From the NCBI GenBank assembly GCA_937125455.1, contig CAKZLK010000017.1, forward strand, positions 1 through 64,000: a stretch of 64,000 nt of DNA, read 5' to 3'. Position numbers and translations under genes: made by a program. This DNA comes from an uncultured Aequorivita sp. (GTDB lineage Bacteria > Bacteroidota > Bacteroidia > Flavobacteriales > Flavobacteriaceae). Below are positions 26,683-35,995 of this stretch, piece by piece. The notes under the pieces were generated by a model. That model saw only the letters and a list, made by a program, of their open reading frames with translations, did no database searches and was not told where the DNA came from. Position 1 is the stretch's first letter. Each line of letters begins with the position of its first letter.

Positions 26683-28203
26683 CTACTCAAATATCCTTCC
26701 TTTAAACAATGCTTTCATCTTTTCGAAATCCTGTTTGGGCTTTCTGCAGATATAAATCCGTTGGTAAAGTTCTTCTTCATTGTCTGAATATGGGTTGTAA
26801 ATTGACTTCACCAAGGTCACTTCTTTAAAAAAGGGTTTAAAAAAATCTCCAACTTGATAACTCAATGCAATAACCGTATTGGGCATGATGCCTTTCGGCG
26901 TCCAGCTGTAAAAGCTTCCATGATAGGAAAATGTTTGTGGGAGGCTGTAGGCTTCTCCAAAAAGGCTCACAGCACCTGCTTGCGAATAATGTTTGCCCCA
27001 GATTAAGCAATTTTGTTTTTCATTATTTGGCAAACTATCATACACAATTGCTAGTTCTTGCATTGTAGTTTTCCATTTGTCTCGGGTGTAATATTCGTCA
27101 TATTTTACACCGTATTCTCCTCCCGGGATTTTATTTTCTTCGTGTGGATATACTTTTTCAAGATACCGATTAAAGCTATAAACAGGCATTCCAAAAGGAA
27201 TAAGTACAGCGCCTAGAAGCATTAAAATTGAAATTGGGTAAAGTATCCACTTTCTTTTTGGCAATACTAGTTGTTCCCAAAAAATTGCTCCAAACGGAAT
27301 GATTGTCAATACAATAGGAAAAAAATAATACCCTTTGCCATTTTTATAGACAAGCAGTAAAAAGGATAATCCGATTGCGATTGATAGTACACGAACTATA
27401 AACGTACCTTTTGATTTGATAAAGTAAAAAATTGCGGGAACTACCAAAAGTATAGAAACTATCGGGTTAACGGCAATTAATAAATTTATCAAATTTTCAA
27501 CCCTGCTTATTTTTTCCAATTGTGTTTCGTAAAGCCTGTCAGTCATTTGGAAAAGAGGAAAATCTTTCGCGTATTGCCAAATAATATTTGGCGTAATAAA
27601 CAGAAGAAACACAATGATATTAAACCAAAATTTATTTTTAATCAATGCAACTCTTGTTCTTTTGAAAATTAATAGGGAAGAAACCCCAAACAAGAAAAAG
27701 ATACTGTCATATTTAGTCAAAAAACCAAGAATGCAGAATAGGGTAAGATACCACAAGGATTTTTTATCTAGGTATTTTACAAATCGCAGTAATTGATGAA
27801 ATCCCAATACCCAAAATAACTGGCTGAAAATCACAGGTTGAAAAAGTTGTTGTGAACGTCCAAGACCTGGCGCAATAATAATAGCCAAGAGCACTAAAAA
27901 TACTGCTATGTTTTTTCCACCTAATTCTAGGGTTATTTTTGCTATATAAATAATAATGAGTAGGGCTGCAATATGCGGGAAAAGATGGTGAACAAACACA
28001 GAATTGGAGTGAAATAAATTTTGGATAAATGCAATGAAACCAATTAAAGGTGGAAATTCCATATAGCCAAATGCAAGGTGGTTTCCCGTTTCAATATGTA
28101 ATAACTCATCGCCCTGAAACCCCGAATGACTGTCTGCTATTAGATGTAAAATTAACTTTAGAATGCAAAAAAAGAAAACGATCAATTTGGTTTGTCTATT
28201 CAT
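26683..28203 (-). CDS. Glycosyltransferase family 39-like (ArnT/PMT-type) membrane protein
   Basis: The 506-residue polytopic protein has about ten to twelve hydrophobic helices. The first loop carries the acidic motif GFQGDELLHIE and then GYMEFPPLIGFIAF, as in GT-C enzymes that use lipid-linked sugars (ArnT, PMT, GT39). A soluble C-terminal region of about 130 residues follows. It probably transfers a sugar to a lipid or protein at the outer face of the inner membrane. Acceptor and donor are unknown. Confidence 0.85.
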   Translation of the reverse strand: MNRQTKLIVFFFCILKLILHLIADSHSGFQGDELLHIETGNHLAFGYMEFPPLIGFIAFIQNLFHSNSVFVHHLFPHIAALLIIIYIAKITLELGGKNIAVFLVLLAIIIAPGLGRSQQLFQPVIFSQLFWVLGFHQLLRFVKYLDKKSLWYLTLFCILGFLTKYDSIFFLFGVSSLLIFKRTRVALIKNKFWFNIIVFLLFITPNIIWQYAKDFPLFQMTDRLYETQLEKISRVENLINLLIAVNPIVSILLVVPAIFYFIKSKGTFIVRVLSIAIGLSFLLLVYKNGKGYYFFPIVLTIIPFGAIFWEQLVLPKRKWILYPISILMLLGAVLIPFGMPVYSFNRYLEKVYPHEENKIPGGEYGVKYDEYYTRDKWKTTMQELAIVYDSLPNNEKQNCLIWGKHYSQAGAVSLFGEAYSLPQTFSYHGSFYSWTPKGIMPNTVIALSYQVGDFFKPFFKEVTLVKSIYNPYSDNEEELYQRIYICRKPKQDFEKMKALFKGRIFE

Positions 28204-28341
28204 TCGTTTTTGATTTGCAGATAGTGAAAGTGGCTGACATAATATCAGTTACATTATTTAAGCAACTAATTTAGCAAATACAAATTGAATAAAAAGTGTG
28301 TGGGCCTCTAAATTTCAGCATTTAGAAATAGGCGAAGACAA

Positions 28342-29577
28342 TTACTTATGTTCCGCAATTTCATTTGTAGTACTATCTAAAATGATTGCTTCAATACTCA
28401 AAAGATCCTGAATGAAACTAAAAATTTCTATTAAATCCCATAAAGGCTCCATTTGTTGTTTTATGGCAACTAATTTAATAGATTCTCCTTTGTTTAACTG
28501 ATCAATCAATTGTGATAGCTTGGGATTTGGTTTTTTAACAATGCGATGACCCCTTGCGAATAGTAAAATGTTTTTGGGATCTTGTTCATCTAGATAAATT
28601 GGAAATATTTCTTTGCCTTTAACTACAAAATTGTTCATTGAAGGGATTGATGCTTTTATTTTATTTGATTTTTTTCCAATGCCTCCATTACTTTTCAAGC
28701 GTGTTATTTTTCTTCTAAGTGCGATTTCCATTTTTCTCTGAAGGGAATGGATATCGAGCAACTCATTTAAACTAGACTGAGATGCATCCAACTTGAGAGG
28801 TTTCTCATATTTAGTATGATGAATTAGATTTTCTTCGGCAGTTTCCTTTATGAGCTCATTCTCGAATAGATCTTTGGAAGGGTTGATATAATCTAAAACA
28901 ACACTCACAGAAAATTCTGGCGTATTGGCAATATGATAAACGTAATGCGCAATAAACATGGCATCTCCAGGCGCTAGTTCATGAACCTTGCCTTTTGGAA
29001 GCATTTCAGATACATTATGAAAAACTTTAGACTGATGCTTTATTGTGTTGTATTTTGGGTTATCCCAAGTGTAAAATTGTTTCTTTCCTGGTCCCAGATG
29101 AAATAGAATTCCATCTTCCCCTGGAGCATCTTTGTGAATACCAAATGGGGTGAAACCGTAGTTTCCCATAAAAAAAAGAAAAGACAAACCGTGAAGCGGC
29201 AATCCAGCAACTTCTATTAAGGGACGAATGATAGTGGCGGCTTTTTCGGTAAATGAATTACTGTATTGCTCAAGGCCCATGAGGATAATCCCAAACTTTT
29301 GGTCACCAAAAATCTGTTGGGTCCAACTTTCAAGCGAATATTCCGGTTTAGGAGGATTGGCTGCCATTTTAGCAATAAAATCATTTCGAAGCTCATTGTT
29401 GACATAGATTTTTAGACCAATATTTAGCACCTCATTAGCCAAATATCCATTTAAAACATTAATTAGCAATACTTCTGTTTCCGAGATGTCCTCTTTTGAA
29501 ATTAATTGTTTTGCTTGTGCAGGTTTGCTAAGCTTATGGGTATCTTCAAAAAAACTTTTCCAAGAGGAGGGATTCAT
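28342..29577 (-). CDS. JmjC/cupin-like oxygenase-type protein with a C-terminal extension
   Basis: The 411-residue cytoplasmic protein has a double-stranded beta-helix at about 125-235 with the metal triad FGIHKD (His148, Asp150) and HYVYHIAN (His215), plus ELAPGDAMFIAHY and SVSVVLDY. This matches Fe(II)/2-oxoglutarate JmjC-type enzymes such as the cupin_4 ribosomal oxygenases. Residues about 320-411 look like a winged-helix-type tail (PNPKLSQLIDQLNKGESI), similar in layout to ribosomal oxygenases. The substrate (a ribosomal or other protein, or a small molecule) is unknown. It is monocistronic as far as I can see. Confidence 0.75.
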   Translation of the reverse strand: MNPSSWKSFFEDTHKLSKPAQAKQLISKEDISETEVLLINVLNGYLANEVLNIGLKIYVNNELRNDFIAKMAANPPKPEYSLESWTQQIFGDQKFGIILMGLEQYSNSFTEKAATIIRPLIEVAGLPLHGLSFLFFMGNYGFTPFGIHKDAPGEDGILFHLGPGKKQFYTWDNPKYNTIKHQSKVFHNVSEMLPKGKVHELAPGDAMFIAHYVYHIANTPEFSVSVVLDYINPSKDLFENELIKETAEENLIHHTKYEKPLKLDASQSSLNELLDIHSLQRKMEIALRRKITRLKSNGGIGKKSNKIKASIPSMNNFVVKGKEIFPIYLDEQDPKNILLFARGHRIVKKPNPKLSQLIDQLNKGESIKLVAIKQQMEPLWDLIEIFSFIQDLLSIEAIILDSTTNEIAEHK

Positions 29578-29622
29578 ATATTAAAAATAATGTGGTTGGG
29601 TGTATTTTTTATTCAATTTACT

Positions 29623-30006
29623 TTATTGGTTTTTTATTCTCCAAGGTGGATTCAGTCTGTTTTCTCCACCAAAGAATAATATCAGCTGGTTTCCATCAAC
29701 ATCTTTTAATTTAGCTTCTCTCCACAACCATTTTTGGTCGGTTGGTTCTTGGTCAAATTCAATTCCCCTTTTTTTTAATTTTTCAACTTGTTCATCAAGG
29801 TTTTCGCATTCAAAATAAATATAAATTCCTTCTGCTTTAGGTAATTCTATTGTTTGATGAATTGAGAATGTCGAATTACCATTAGGGCATTCAAATCTTG
29901 CGTAATGAGGTAGTGATTTCACAATTAATTTAAGTCCCAATTTTTCATAAAAAGGTATTGATTTTGTCAAATCCAATGAAGGAACTGTTATTTGGTTTAA
30001 GTTCAT
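29623..30006 (-). CDS. VOC (glyoxalase/bleomycin resistance) family protein
   Basis: The 127-residue protein has the two beta-alpha-beta-beta-beta halves of the VOC fold: ITVPSLDLTKSIPFYEKLGLKL at the start (conserved start of the fold) and KDVDGNQLILFFGG at the end (terminal Glu replaced by Gln in this strand). Such proteins are small metal-dependent lyases, dioxygenases or binding proteins. Loss of a usual metal-ligand Glu may mean a binding role; that is inference. Confidence 0.85.
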   Translation of the reverse strand: MNLNQITVPSLDLTKSIPFYEKLGLKLIVKSLPHYARFECPNGNSTFSIHQTIELPKAEGIYIYFECENLDEQVEKLKKRGIEFDQEPTDQKWLWREAKLKDVDGNQLILFFGGENRLNPPWRIKNQ

Positions 30007-30096
30007 ATTCTTATCGTTTTATTTATATTAAACACATAGGAATTTTCGAGACGAAGTTACTTCGTTATGAATTATGGCTATTTTGGTATGCCGCAT

Positions 30097-31365
30097 TTAT
30101 TCTTTTTCCATTTGGGAACCTATAAAAGGTATTCTCGGTGCTAAAAAATATCCAGTTAAACTCGCAAATAATATTGGAATGAAATGTCCAAACCCCGTTA
30201 AAGTTGCGAGCAAGATTGTAGTACTCATTGGTGTTCGGGTCACGCAAGCATTAATTGCGGCCATACAACTAACAATTACAAGTGTTAGATTAGTGCTTGG
30301 GAATAATTGATGTATTATTAGTCCCAAAGTCGCTCCTACGAAAAAAAGTGGAATAATAAATCCGCCTCTCCAACCTGATGTCACGGTTATTGAAATGGCA
30401 ATTATCTTAAAGATTAAAATAGCAAACAATAAAGTGAGAGGGAAATTTCCTTTAAGCAGTTCGTTAATTTCGTGGTGGCCAAAGTATCGTGTTATAGGAA
30501 AATAAAATGCTATTACACCAAGTAAAATGCCTCCGATTAGTGTTTTAATATAGATAGGTATTGGACGTCGCTCAAAAATAGATTTGAAAAATTTTGTGCA
30601 AAAAATAAAAGCCCAACCAAAGGCTGCTCCGGCTATTGCAAAAAGCACTGCATAGCCAAAATCAAAAATCCCTGAATATTCATAAGCAGATAAATCCCAT
30701 ATTGGGCCAAGGCCCAAATGAATAATTAAGGCAAAAACTAAATAACTAAAACAACTTGCAACAAATGCGGGAATTATGGCTTTATAATATTCAACAGCGT
30801 GTTTGTGATGGAGTATTTCTAATGAAAATAAACTTCCACCCAAAGGAGCGCCAAATAAAGCTGTAAAGCCTGAGGCCATTCCTGCGATACTTAAAGACCG
30901 TAATTCTTCTCCTTTAAGTCGGAACAATTTTCCTATCCAAGTTCCTGTTGAGCCTGTAACTTGCACCAATGGTGCCTCGGGTCCGAGACTTCCCCCGGAA
31001 GCAACACACAATAACGATGAAAGTACCATTGAAGGATTGTTTTTGGGATCAAGTTTCCCTTTATTAAATCGGATGTTGTTAACAATCAAATGTATTTCTC
31101 CTGGATCTCCTATGAAATGAATTATCAAGCCTGCCAAAAGTCCACAAATTGCCATGACAGGAATTACTTGCCAACCACCAAAAAAGGCTAATTGATGAGT
31201 CAGAAATTCAAGTCCAATCCAATAAATCCCTGCTATTATTCCGCCAATTAATCCAAGTAAAGCCCACAGCAAAAAAGTCCGACTGAAAACGAAAGGGTTA
31301 AATAGGACAGGTTGGTCTAAAATATTTAAATACGTAATTAATTTTCTTCTTCGTTTTAACTTCAC
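30097..31365 (-). CDS. ClC-family chloride channel/antiporter
   Basis: The 422-residue protein starts with GTG (no in-frame ATG near) and a basic leader (KLKRRRK). It has about ten or more hydrophobic helices. Selectivity-filter signatures are GGSLGPEAPLVQ (gating Glu kept in GPEAP) and GWRGGFIIPLFFVGATLG. No C-terminal CBS domains, as in short bacterial ClC. The retained Glu suggests Cl-/H+ exchange rather than an open channel (inference). It is next to the IS3 element and a perfect palindrome in the spacer. Confidence 0.92.
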   Translation of the reverse strand: MKLKRRRKLITYLNILDQPVLFNPFVFSRTFLLWALLGLIGGIIAGIYWIGLEFLTHQLAFFGGWQVIPVMAICGLLAGLIIHFIGDPGEIHLIVNNIRFNKGKLDPKNNPSMVLSSLLCVASGGSLGPEAPLVQVTGSTGTWIGKLFRLKGEELRSLSIAGMASGFTALFGAPLGGSLFSLEILHHKHAVEYYKAIIPAFVASCFSYLVFALIIHLGLGPIWDLSAYEYSGIFDFGYAVLFAIAGAAFGWAFIFCTKFFKSIFERRPIPIYIKTLIGGILLGVIAFYFPITRYFGHHEINELLKGNFPLTLLFAILIFKIIAISITVTSGWRGGFIIPLFFVGATLGLIIHQLFPSTNLTLVIVSCMAAINACVTRTPMSTTILLATLTGFGHFIPILFASLTGYFLAPRIPFIGSQMEKE

Positions 31366-31416
31366 TTTTTCACGTTTGTTTTAAATGTCTTGTGTTGAAA
31401 TATGGATACAGATTAA

Positions 31417-31432
31417 TCCCGAAGCTTCGGGA
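31417..31432. repeat. 16 bp perfect palindrome
   Basis: TCCCGAAGCTTCGGGA is self-complementary. It lies between the ClC gene start and the end of the transposase, next to where the IS right end should be. It may be a terminator remnant, a REP-type element or the IS insertion neighbourhood. Confidence 0.6.
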
Positions 31433-31436
31433 GATT

Positions 31437-32303
31437 TCACGCTGTTTTTAAATATATCATATTTGGTGTTTTGAAGTCTAAAGATAAATGTAATCTTATT
31501 TCATTATATAATTTGATTGCATTTTTTGTTGCTCTTTTGGCGTGGGCCACGTCAGTAAAGGTCTGGTCGAGATAGAATTCATCTTTCAATATACCGTTTA
31601 TGCGCTCTGCCAAGGCATTTTCGTAACAATGATTTTCTTCAGTCATACTAATATCTATCTTATTTCTTTTAAGTATTTGGGTGTAAACATTGCTACAGTA
31701 CTGTATGCCTCTGTCTGAATGGTGAACGAGCCCATTAATGTCCTTAGCTTGGTACAATGCTTTATTTAAAGCCCTCACGCACCCTTTAAGTTCCAGGCTA
31801 TTGCTAAGGTCATAACCAATGATCTTTCGGGAATGCATATCTGTTATGAGTGCCAGATAACAAAAGCCTTTTATGGTTCTGATGTAAGTAATATCACTGG
31901 CCCAGACTTGGTTGGGTCTTGTAACCTTTACATCTTTTATGATGTTTTTATATTTTCTGAACCTGTGCAAGGAGTTTGTTGTCCTGGAACTGTATTTCTT
32001 TCTAAGCGTCAGCATATCGTGCTTTCTAAGGATATTGAACAGTCTATCCCGGCCAATTTTCAAGTTGACTTTGTCAAATTCATCCTTGAGTGATCTTTCA
32101 AGTTTCCTCACGCCTTCTCTGGGAAGGGATCTGCGTCTTTGTTTCACAATGGCCACTACCTTTTTCTCAACTTCTAAACGTTCATTTGCTCTACGTTTGT
32201 ATTTGTAGAAAGCATCACGTTTTAGTCCGAAACAGGCTGTTATAGTGCTTAGAGAGGCAAATCCCTTAGATTTTTCCTTGGCCTTTATCAGGGCTTGATA
32301 CTT
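31437..32303 (-). CDS. IS3-family transposase OrfB, expressed by -1 frameshift
   Basis: The catalytic DDE integrase-core part. The frame from the GTG at 32156 is extended upstream without stops to the A-run, giving about 288 residues (KYQALIKAKEKSKGF... FYKYKRRANERL). DDE residues are in WASDITYI, VHHSDRGIQY and NALAERINGILK; the family HTH_21 region is at QRRRSLPREGVRKL. It has no good independent start, so it is best read as an OrfAB fusion made by -1 slippage at 32306-32314. The C-terminus (TPNMIYLKTA) looks complete. Confidence 0.87.
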   Translation of the reverse strand, partial: KYQALIKAKEKSKGFASLSTITACFGLKRDAFYKYKRRANERLEVEKKVVAIVKQRRRSLPREGVRKLERSLKDEFDKVNLKIGRDRLFNILRKHDMLTLRKKYSSRTTNSLHRFRKYKNIIKDVKVTRPNQVWASDITYIRTIKGFCYLALITDMHSRKIIGYDLSNSLELKGCVRALNKALYQAKDINGLVHHSDRGIQYCSNVYTQILKRNKIDISMTEENHCYENALAERINGILKDEFYLDQTFTDVAHAKRATKNAIKLYNEIRLHLSLDFKTPNMIYLKTA

Positions 32304-32659
32304 AGTTTTTTTTTAAGTTCAAGTACCGATTTGTAACCCAGTTTCTCGGCTGCCACTTCTAGATAGGAATCCTCTATCAAGGCATCCATATCCTTTTTCA
32401 AAAGAAGTTTCTTGAGCTGTGCTATCTCTTTCTGCAGTTCTTTTATTCTTGTTATCTCATCCTTTGTCTCCACTTTTACTCTTGTGTTCATTAGGTCCTT
32501 CTGGTTATACTTCCTGATCCATTCATTGATGGTGGTGGGGTTGATCCCATAGAGTTTTCCTAATTGGTTCTTGTTTAGTTTTCCGGTGGTAAGTTCGTCC
32601 AGAATTTTCAGTTTAAATGGTTCTGAATACCGTCTGATCAATTTGTCGTTTTTGTACAT
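32288..32659 (-). CDS. IS3-family transposase OrfA
   Basis: The 123-residue helix-turn-helix protein (SEPFKLKILDELTTGKL, LYGINPTTINEWIRKY) ends with a leucine-zipper-like coiled coil (RIKELQKEIAQLKKLLLKK). It binds the IS ends, and fused to OrfB it forms the active transposase. Its 3' end contains a run of nine A (32306-32314), the frameshift site. Confidence 0.9.
   Translation of the reverse strand: MYKNDKLIRRYSEPFKLKILDELTTGKLNKNQLGKLYGINPTTINEWIRKYNQKDLMNTRVKVETKDEITRIKELQKEIAQLKKLLLKKDMDALIEDSYLEVAAEKLGYKSVLELKKKLSIKP
32306..32314 (-). promoter_or_regulatory. Programmed -1 frameshift site (A9)
   Basis: Nine consecutive A on the minus strand near the end of orfA. Slipping back one base puts the ribosome in the orfB frame, which is then open to 31437. 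Typical of the IS3 family. Confidence 0.75.
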
Positions 32660-32696
32660 AATGTTTAAAATTATGTAGCCTTTATTCAGGACGGGT

Positions 32697-33047
32697 CAAC
32701 TCCATACCAAAGCCATAGCAAAGTCATTAAAATGTAGGAAAACAGGCTTTTTATCCTACAAATTTAAGATGTTAAGTAAAACTGGGTTATAAGCACCTTA
32801 GCACCTTAAAATCAGTAGCGCCAATTAAGTATTCATCAATAATTTTTTTCGTTTGAATCCTACTAAGTCCAATCTCGTTTTCCAACTTCGTACTTCGTCG
32901 TTCGTACCTCGTCGTTCGTTCTCATACCTCGTTGTTGGTCGTTTCCACCTCGTCGTTCAAACTTCGTAGCTAATTCCTCTTCGCTAACTCAAACAATTGC
33001 AAAACTCATCCTGTTTAAGTACCTTCAACTTTTAAAAAATTAAATCC
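32697..33047. other. Intergenic spacer with no gene
   Basis: About 350 bases between the IS end and the Asp-box protein. The first half is AT-rich without recognisable signals. From 32886 it carries the heptamer-type repeats listed separately. No convincing ORF, and no TAnnTTTG box close to the downstream ATG. Confidence 0.6.
32886..32989. repeat. Degenerate heptamer repeat array
   Basis: Five units in perfect 7-base register (CTTCGTA, CTTCGTC, GTTCGTA, CCTCGTC, GTTCGTT), a 6-base slip (32921-32926), then CCTCGTT, GTTGGTC, GTTTCCA, CCTCGTC, GTTCAAA, CTTCGTA, GCTAATT, CCTCTTC, GCTAACT. Non-coding by appearance. Confidence 0.65.
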
Positions 33048-35888
33048 ATGAAAAACCTTTTCTTTTCGGCGCTCTGCCTAGCTACCGCAGTCGCTTTTTC
33101 CCAACAACCCGCTACTCCTGCAACCACCGTATCAAGTAGCATCACTCAAAAAACACAACTGGCACAAGCTTCTCCTGTTAAAAACCTACCTTTTAAAAGC
33201 ATAGGCCCTTCTATTATGAGCGGCCGTGTGGTTGACTTTGCAGTAAATCCAAACAATCCTATCGAGTTCTATGTAGGTTATGCTAGTGGTGGTTTATGGC
33301 ATACCAGCAATAACGGCACTTCCTTTACACCTGTAATGGATAACAGTCCAACCCAAAATGTGGGTTGCGTGGCGGTAGATTGGCAAAATGGCACCATTTG
33401 GGTAGGAACAGGTGAGGTGAACGCTTCTCGTTCTTCCTATGCCGGAATTGGCCTTTTAAAAAGCGATGATAAAGGCAAAACTTGGCAAAATATGGGGCTT
33501 ACAGACAGCCATCACATTAGTAGTATTCTTATAAATCCGTCCAATCCCAATGAAGTGATTGTAGGTTCAGTGGGTCATTTGTATTCTCCCAATGAGGAGC
33601 GAGGTGTTTTTAAAACCATGGATGGTGGCAAAACCTGGAACAAAACACTTTTTATAAATAATCAAACAGGAATTATTGAAATTTCCGCGAATCCTAAAAA
33701 CTTTAATACCATGTATGCCACCGCTTGGGACAAAGACCGTAAAGCTTGGAATTTTGAAGGTAGTGGTGTTGGCAGTGGTGTTTATAAAAGTACGGATGCT
33801 GGAAGTACTTGGACAAAAGTTTCTAACGAAAACAGTGGCTTGCCAATAGGCAAAGGTATGGGGCGTATGGGTACGGCTGTAGTGGATGACAACACGGTTT
33901 ATTTAATTGTGGATAACCAATTCCACAGAAAAGAAGAACCTAAAAAAGAAAAAACAGACATCCTCATTAAAGACGATTTTAAAAAAATGGACGTGGCTGC
34001 CTTTCTTGCCTTGGACGATAAAAAACTGAACGAGTTTCTAAAAATGAACGGCTTTCAGGAAAAATATCGTTCAGAGAATGTAAAACAAATGGTCCGCGTA
34101 GGTACTGTAAAACCTGAAGATTTGGCAAAATACTTAGAAGATGCCAACAGTGCACTTTTTGACACGCCCGTTATTGGTGCTGAGGTTTACAAAAGTACCG
34201 ATGGTGGAAAAACCTGGAAGAAAACCCACGAAGGCTTCATAGATGATTTGTATTATTCTTACGGGTATTACTTCGGAAAAATTCACGTAGACCCTAATGA
34301 TGCTAGCAAAATATATGTTTACGGTGTACCCATTCTAAAATCTGCCGATGGCGGAAAAACATTTGAAACTATTGATGCCGATAACGTCCATGGCGATCAC
34401 CACGCACTGTGGATAGACCCTAAAATGCCCGGCCACTTAATTGATGGCAATGACGGCGGCGTAAACATAAGTTATGACGACGGCAAAACGTGGATAAAGA
34501 ATAATGCTCCTGCGGTTGGACAGTTTTACTCTGTAAATATAGATAACGAAAAGAATTACAACGTTTATGGTGGCTTGCAGGACAATGGCGTTTGGGTAGG
34601 GCCACACGATTATGAAGCAAGTCCTGGTTGGTTGCAAGAGGGTAAATACCCGTATGAATTTATCTTTGGCGGCGACGGAATGCAAGTTCAAATTGATAGT
34701 CGCAACAGCAATATTGTTTACACAGGATTTCAATTTGGGAATTATTACAGATTGAACCGAAATGGTGCCGAACCGGTTTACATTCAGCCGAAACACGAAT
34801 TGGGAGATAGTCCGTACCGTTTTAATTGGCAAACACCTATTTTGTTGAGCCCACACAATCAGGACATTCTCTATTTGGGCGGAAATAAATTAATGCGCAG
34901 CATGAACCAAGGCGATGATTGGACTGCGATTTCAGAAGGTTTAACGCAAGGCGGAAAACCTGGGAATGTGGCTTATGGAACGCTTACATCAATCAGTGAA
35001 TCCCCTTTTCAATTTGGGTTGTTATACACAGGAAGTGATGATGGTTTGGTCTATGTTTCAAAAGATGGGGGTGGAAATTGGACAAAGATATCAGACAGTT
35101 TTCCAAAAGATCTTTGGGTGAGCCGCGTGATTGCTTCTTCACATAAAAAAGAACGCGTGTATGCTACGCTAAATGGCTATCGTTGGGATGATTTTAAACC
35201 CTATGTCTATGTAAGTGACAATTATGGTGCAACTTGGAAAGACATCAGTAGTAATTTACCAATTTCCTCGGTAAACGTGATTAAAGAAGATCCTGTAAAT
35301 GAAAACTTGCTGTATTTAGGAACGGATAATGGCGCTTATGTTTCCTTCAATCGCGGTGAAAGTTGGGAGGTATTTTCAAAAGAGTTGCCAAATGTTGCAG
35401 TCCACGATTTAGTGATCCAGCCCGAAGCAAAAGATTTGGTTTTGGGAACCCACGGAAGATCGCTGTATGTTTCCGATATTTCCCTACTTCAAAAATTAAC
35501 CGATAAAACAATGGGTGAAGTGGTTCTTTCTGAAATGAAGCCTGTAAATTTCTCTCCTCGATGGGGAAGCAAATGGAGCTCTTGGGGTGAAGTGTATGAA
35601 CCAAAAACTAAAATTCAGTTTTACAGTCCAGAAAACGCAAAGGCAAAAATAACTATCAAAACCGAAGACGGAAAGGAGCTTCAAACGCTAACCATTGATG
35701 CAACAAAAGGCGTAAATGAGTTGGATTATGATTTGTCTATTCCTGAAAAATCCAGTAAACTACTGGAGAAGGACGATATTAAAGTAAAGCAAGGCGAAAA
35801 CAAGAAATACTACCTTCCGAAGGGAAAATATAAAGTAAGTATTTCAGTAATTACTATGACTGCAACTTCCGAATTGGAAGTTAAGTAG
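33048..35888 (+). CDS. Secreted Asp-box (BNR/sortilin-like) beta-propeller protein
   Basis: The 946-residue protein has a signal peptide (LATAVAFSQ). I count about ten Asp-box motifs (S.D.G.TW): SDDKGKTW, TMDGGKTW, STDAGSTW, STDGGKTW, SADGGKTF, SYDDGKTW, SMNQGDDW, SKDGGGNW, SDNYGATW and SFNRGESW, spread over residues about 130-800. These suggest two propellers of the VPS10/sortilin or exo-sialidase-like type. A Lys/Glu-rich insert (about 300-370) and a C-terminal beta-sandwich (about 850-946) follow the usual layout of this Bacteroidota family. No T9SS sorting domain is evident. Function and substrate are unknown; a hydrolase role is not supported by visible catalytic residues. Confidence 0.85.
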   Translation: MKNLFFSALCLATAVAFSQQPATPATTVSSSITQKTQLAQASPVKNLPFKSIGPSIMSGRVVDFAVNPNNPIEFYVGYASGGLWHTSNNGTSFTPVMDNSPTQNVGCVAVDWQNGTIWVGTGEVNASRSSYAGIGLLKSDDKGKTWQNMGLTDSHHISSILINPSNPNEVIVGSVGHLYSPNEERGVFKTMDGGKTWNKTLFINNQTGIIEISANPKNFNTMYATAWDKDRKAWNFEGSGVGSGVYKSTDAGSTWTKVSNENSGLPIGKGMGRMGTAVVDDNTVYLIVDNQFHRKEEPKKEKTDILIKDDFKKMDVAAFLALDDKKLNEFLKMNGFQEKYRSENVKQMVRVGTVKPEDLAKYLEDANSALFDTPVIGAEVYKSTDGGKTWKKTHEGFIDDLYYSYGYYFGKIHVDPNDASKIYVYGVPILKSADGGKTFETIDADNVHGDHHALWIDPKMPGHLIDGNDGGVNISYDDGKTWIKNNAPAVGQFYSVNIDNEKNYNVYGGLQDNGVWVGPHDYEASPGWLQEGKYPYEFIFGGDGMQVQIDSRNSNIVYTGFQFGNYYRLNRNGAEPVYIQPKHELGDSPYRFNWQTPILLSPHNQDILYLGGNKLMRSMNQGDDWTAISEGLTQGGKPGNVAYGTLTSISESPFQFGLLYTGSDDGLVYVSKDGGGNWTKISDSFPKDLWVSRVIASSHKKERVYATLNGYRWDDFKPYVYVSDNYGATWKDISSNLPISSVNVIKEDPVNENLLYLGTDNGAYVSFNRGESWEVFSKELPNVAVHDLVIQPEAKDLVLGTHGRSLYVSDISLLQKLTDKTMGEVVLSEMKPVNFSPRWGSKWSSWGEVYEPKTKIQFYSPENAKAKITIKTEDGKELQTLTIDATKGVNELDYDLSIPEKSSKLLEKDDIKVKQGENKKYYLPKGKYKVSISVITMTATSELEVK

Positions 35889-35936
35889 CGCAATGTATTT
35901 AAACCGATTCTAAATAGATTTTAAACCTTAAGAATG

Positions 35937-35968
35937 TTTGGCAACAAGCTACTTGAAGCGTATTTTTG
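35937..35968 (+). promoter_or_regulatory. Promoter of the sdhCAB operon
   Basis: TTTG (35937-35940), a 20-base spacer and TATTTTTG (35961-35968), then 27 bases to the sdhC ATG. Full match to the Bacteroidota sigma-A promoter. Confidence 0.8.
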
Positions 35969-35995
35969 TACAACTATTTTTGAAATAAAACCATA

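Larger units (their letters stand above)
31437..32696 (-). mobile_element. IS3-family insertion sequence, ends uncertain
   Basis: Holds orfA and orfB in the usual order with a slippery A-run between them. On the orfA side, TTGACCCGTCCTGAA (minus strand, from about 32698) could be the terminal repeat. I cannot find its inverted copy downstream of orfB, so that end is missing, diverged, or further out. No target duplication could be identified. Confidence 0.75.

Noticed and set aside
32886-32989. Possible CRISPR array
   Set aside because: Units are 7 bases and degenerate with no spacers or cas genes; better called a tandem heptad array.
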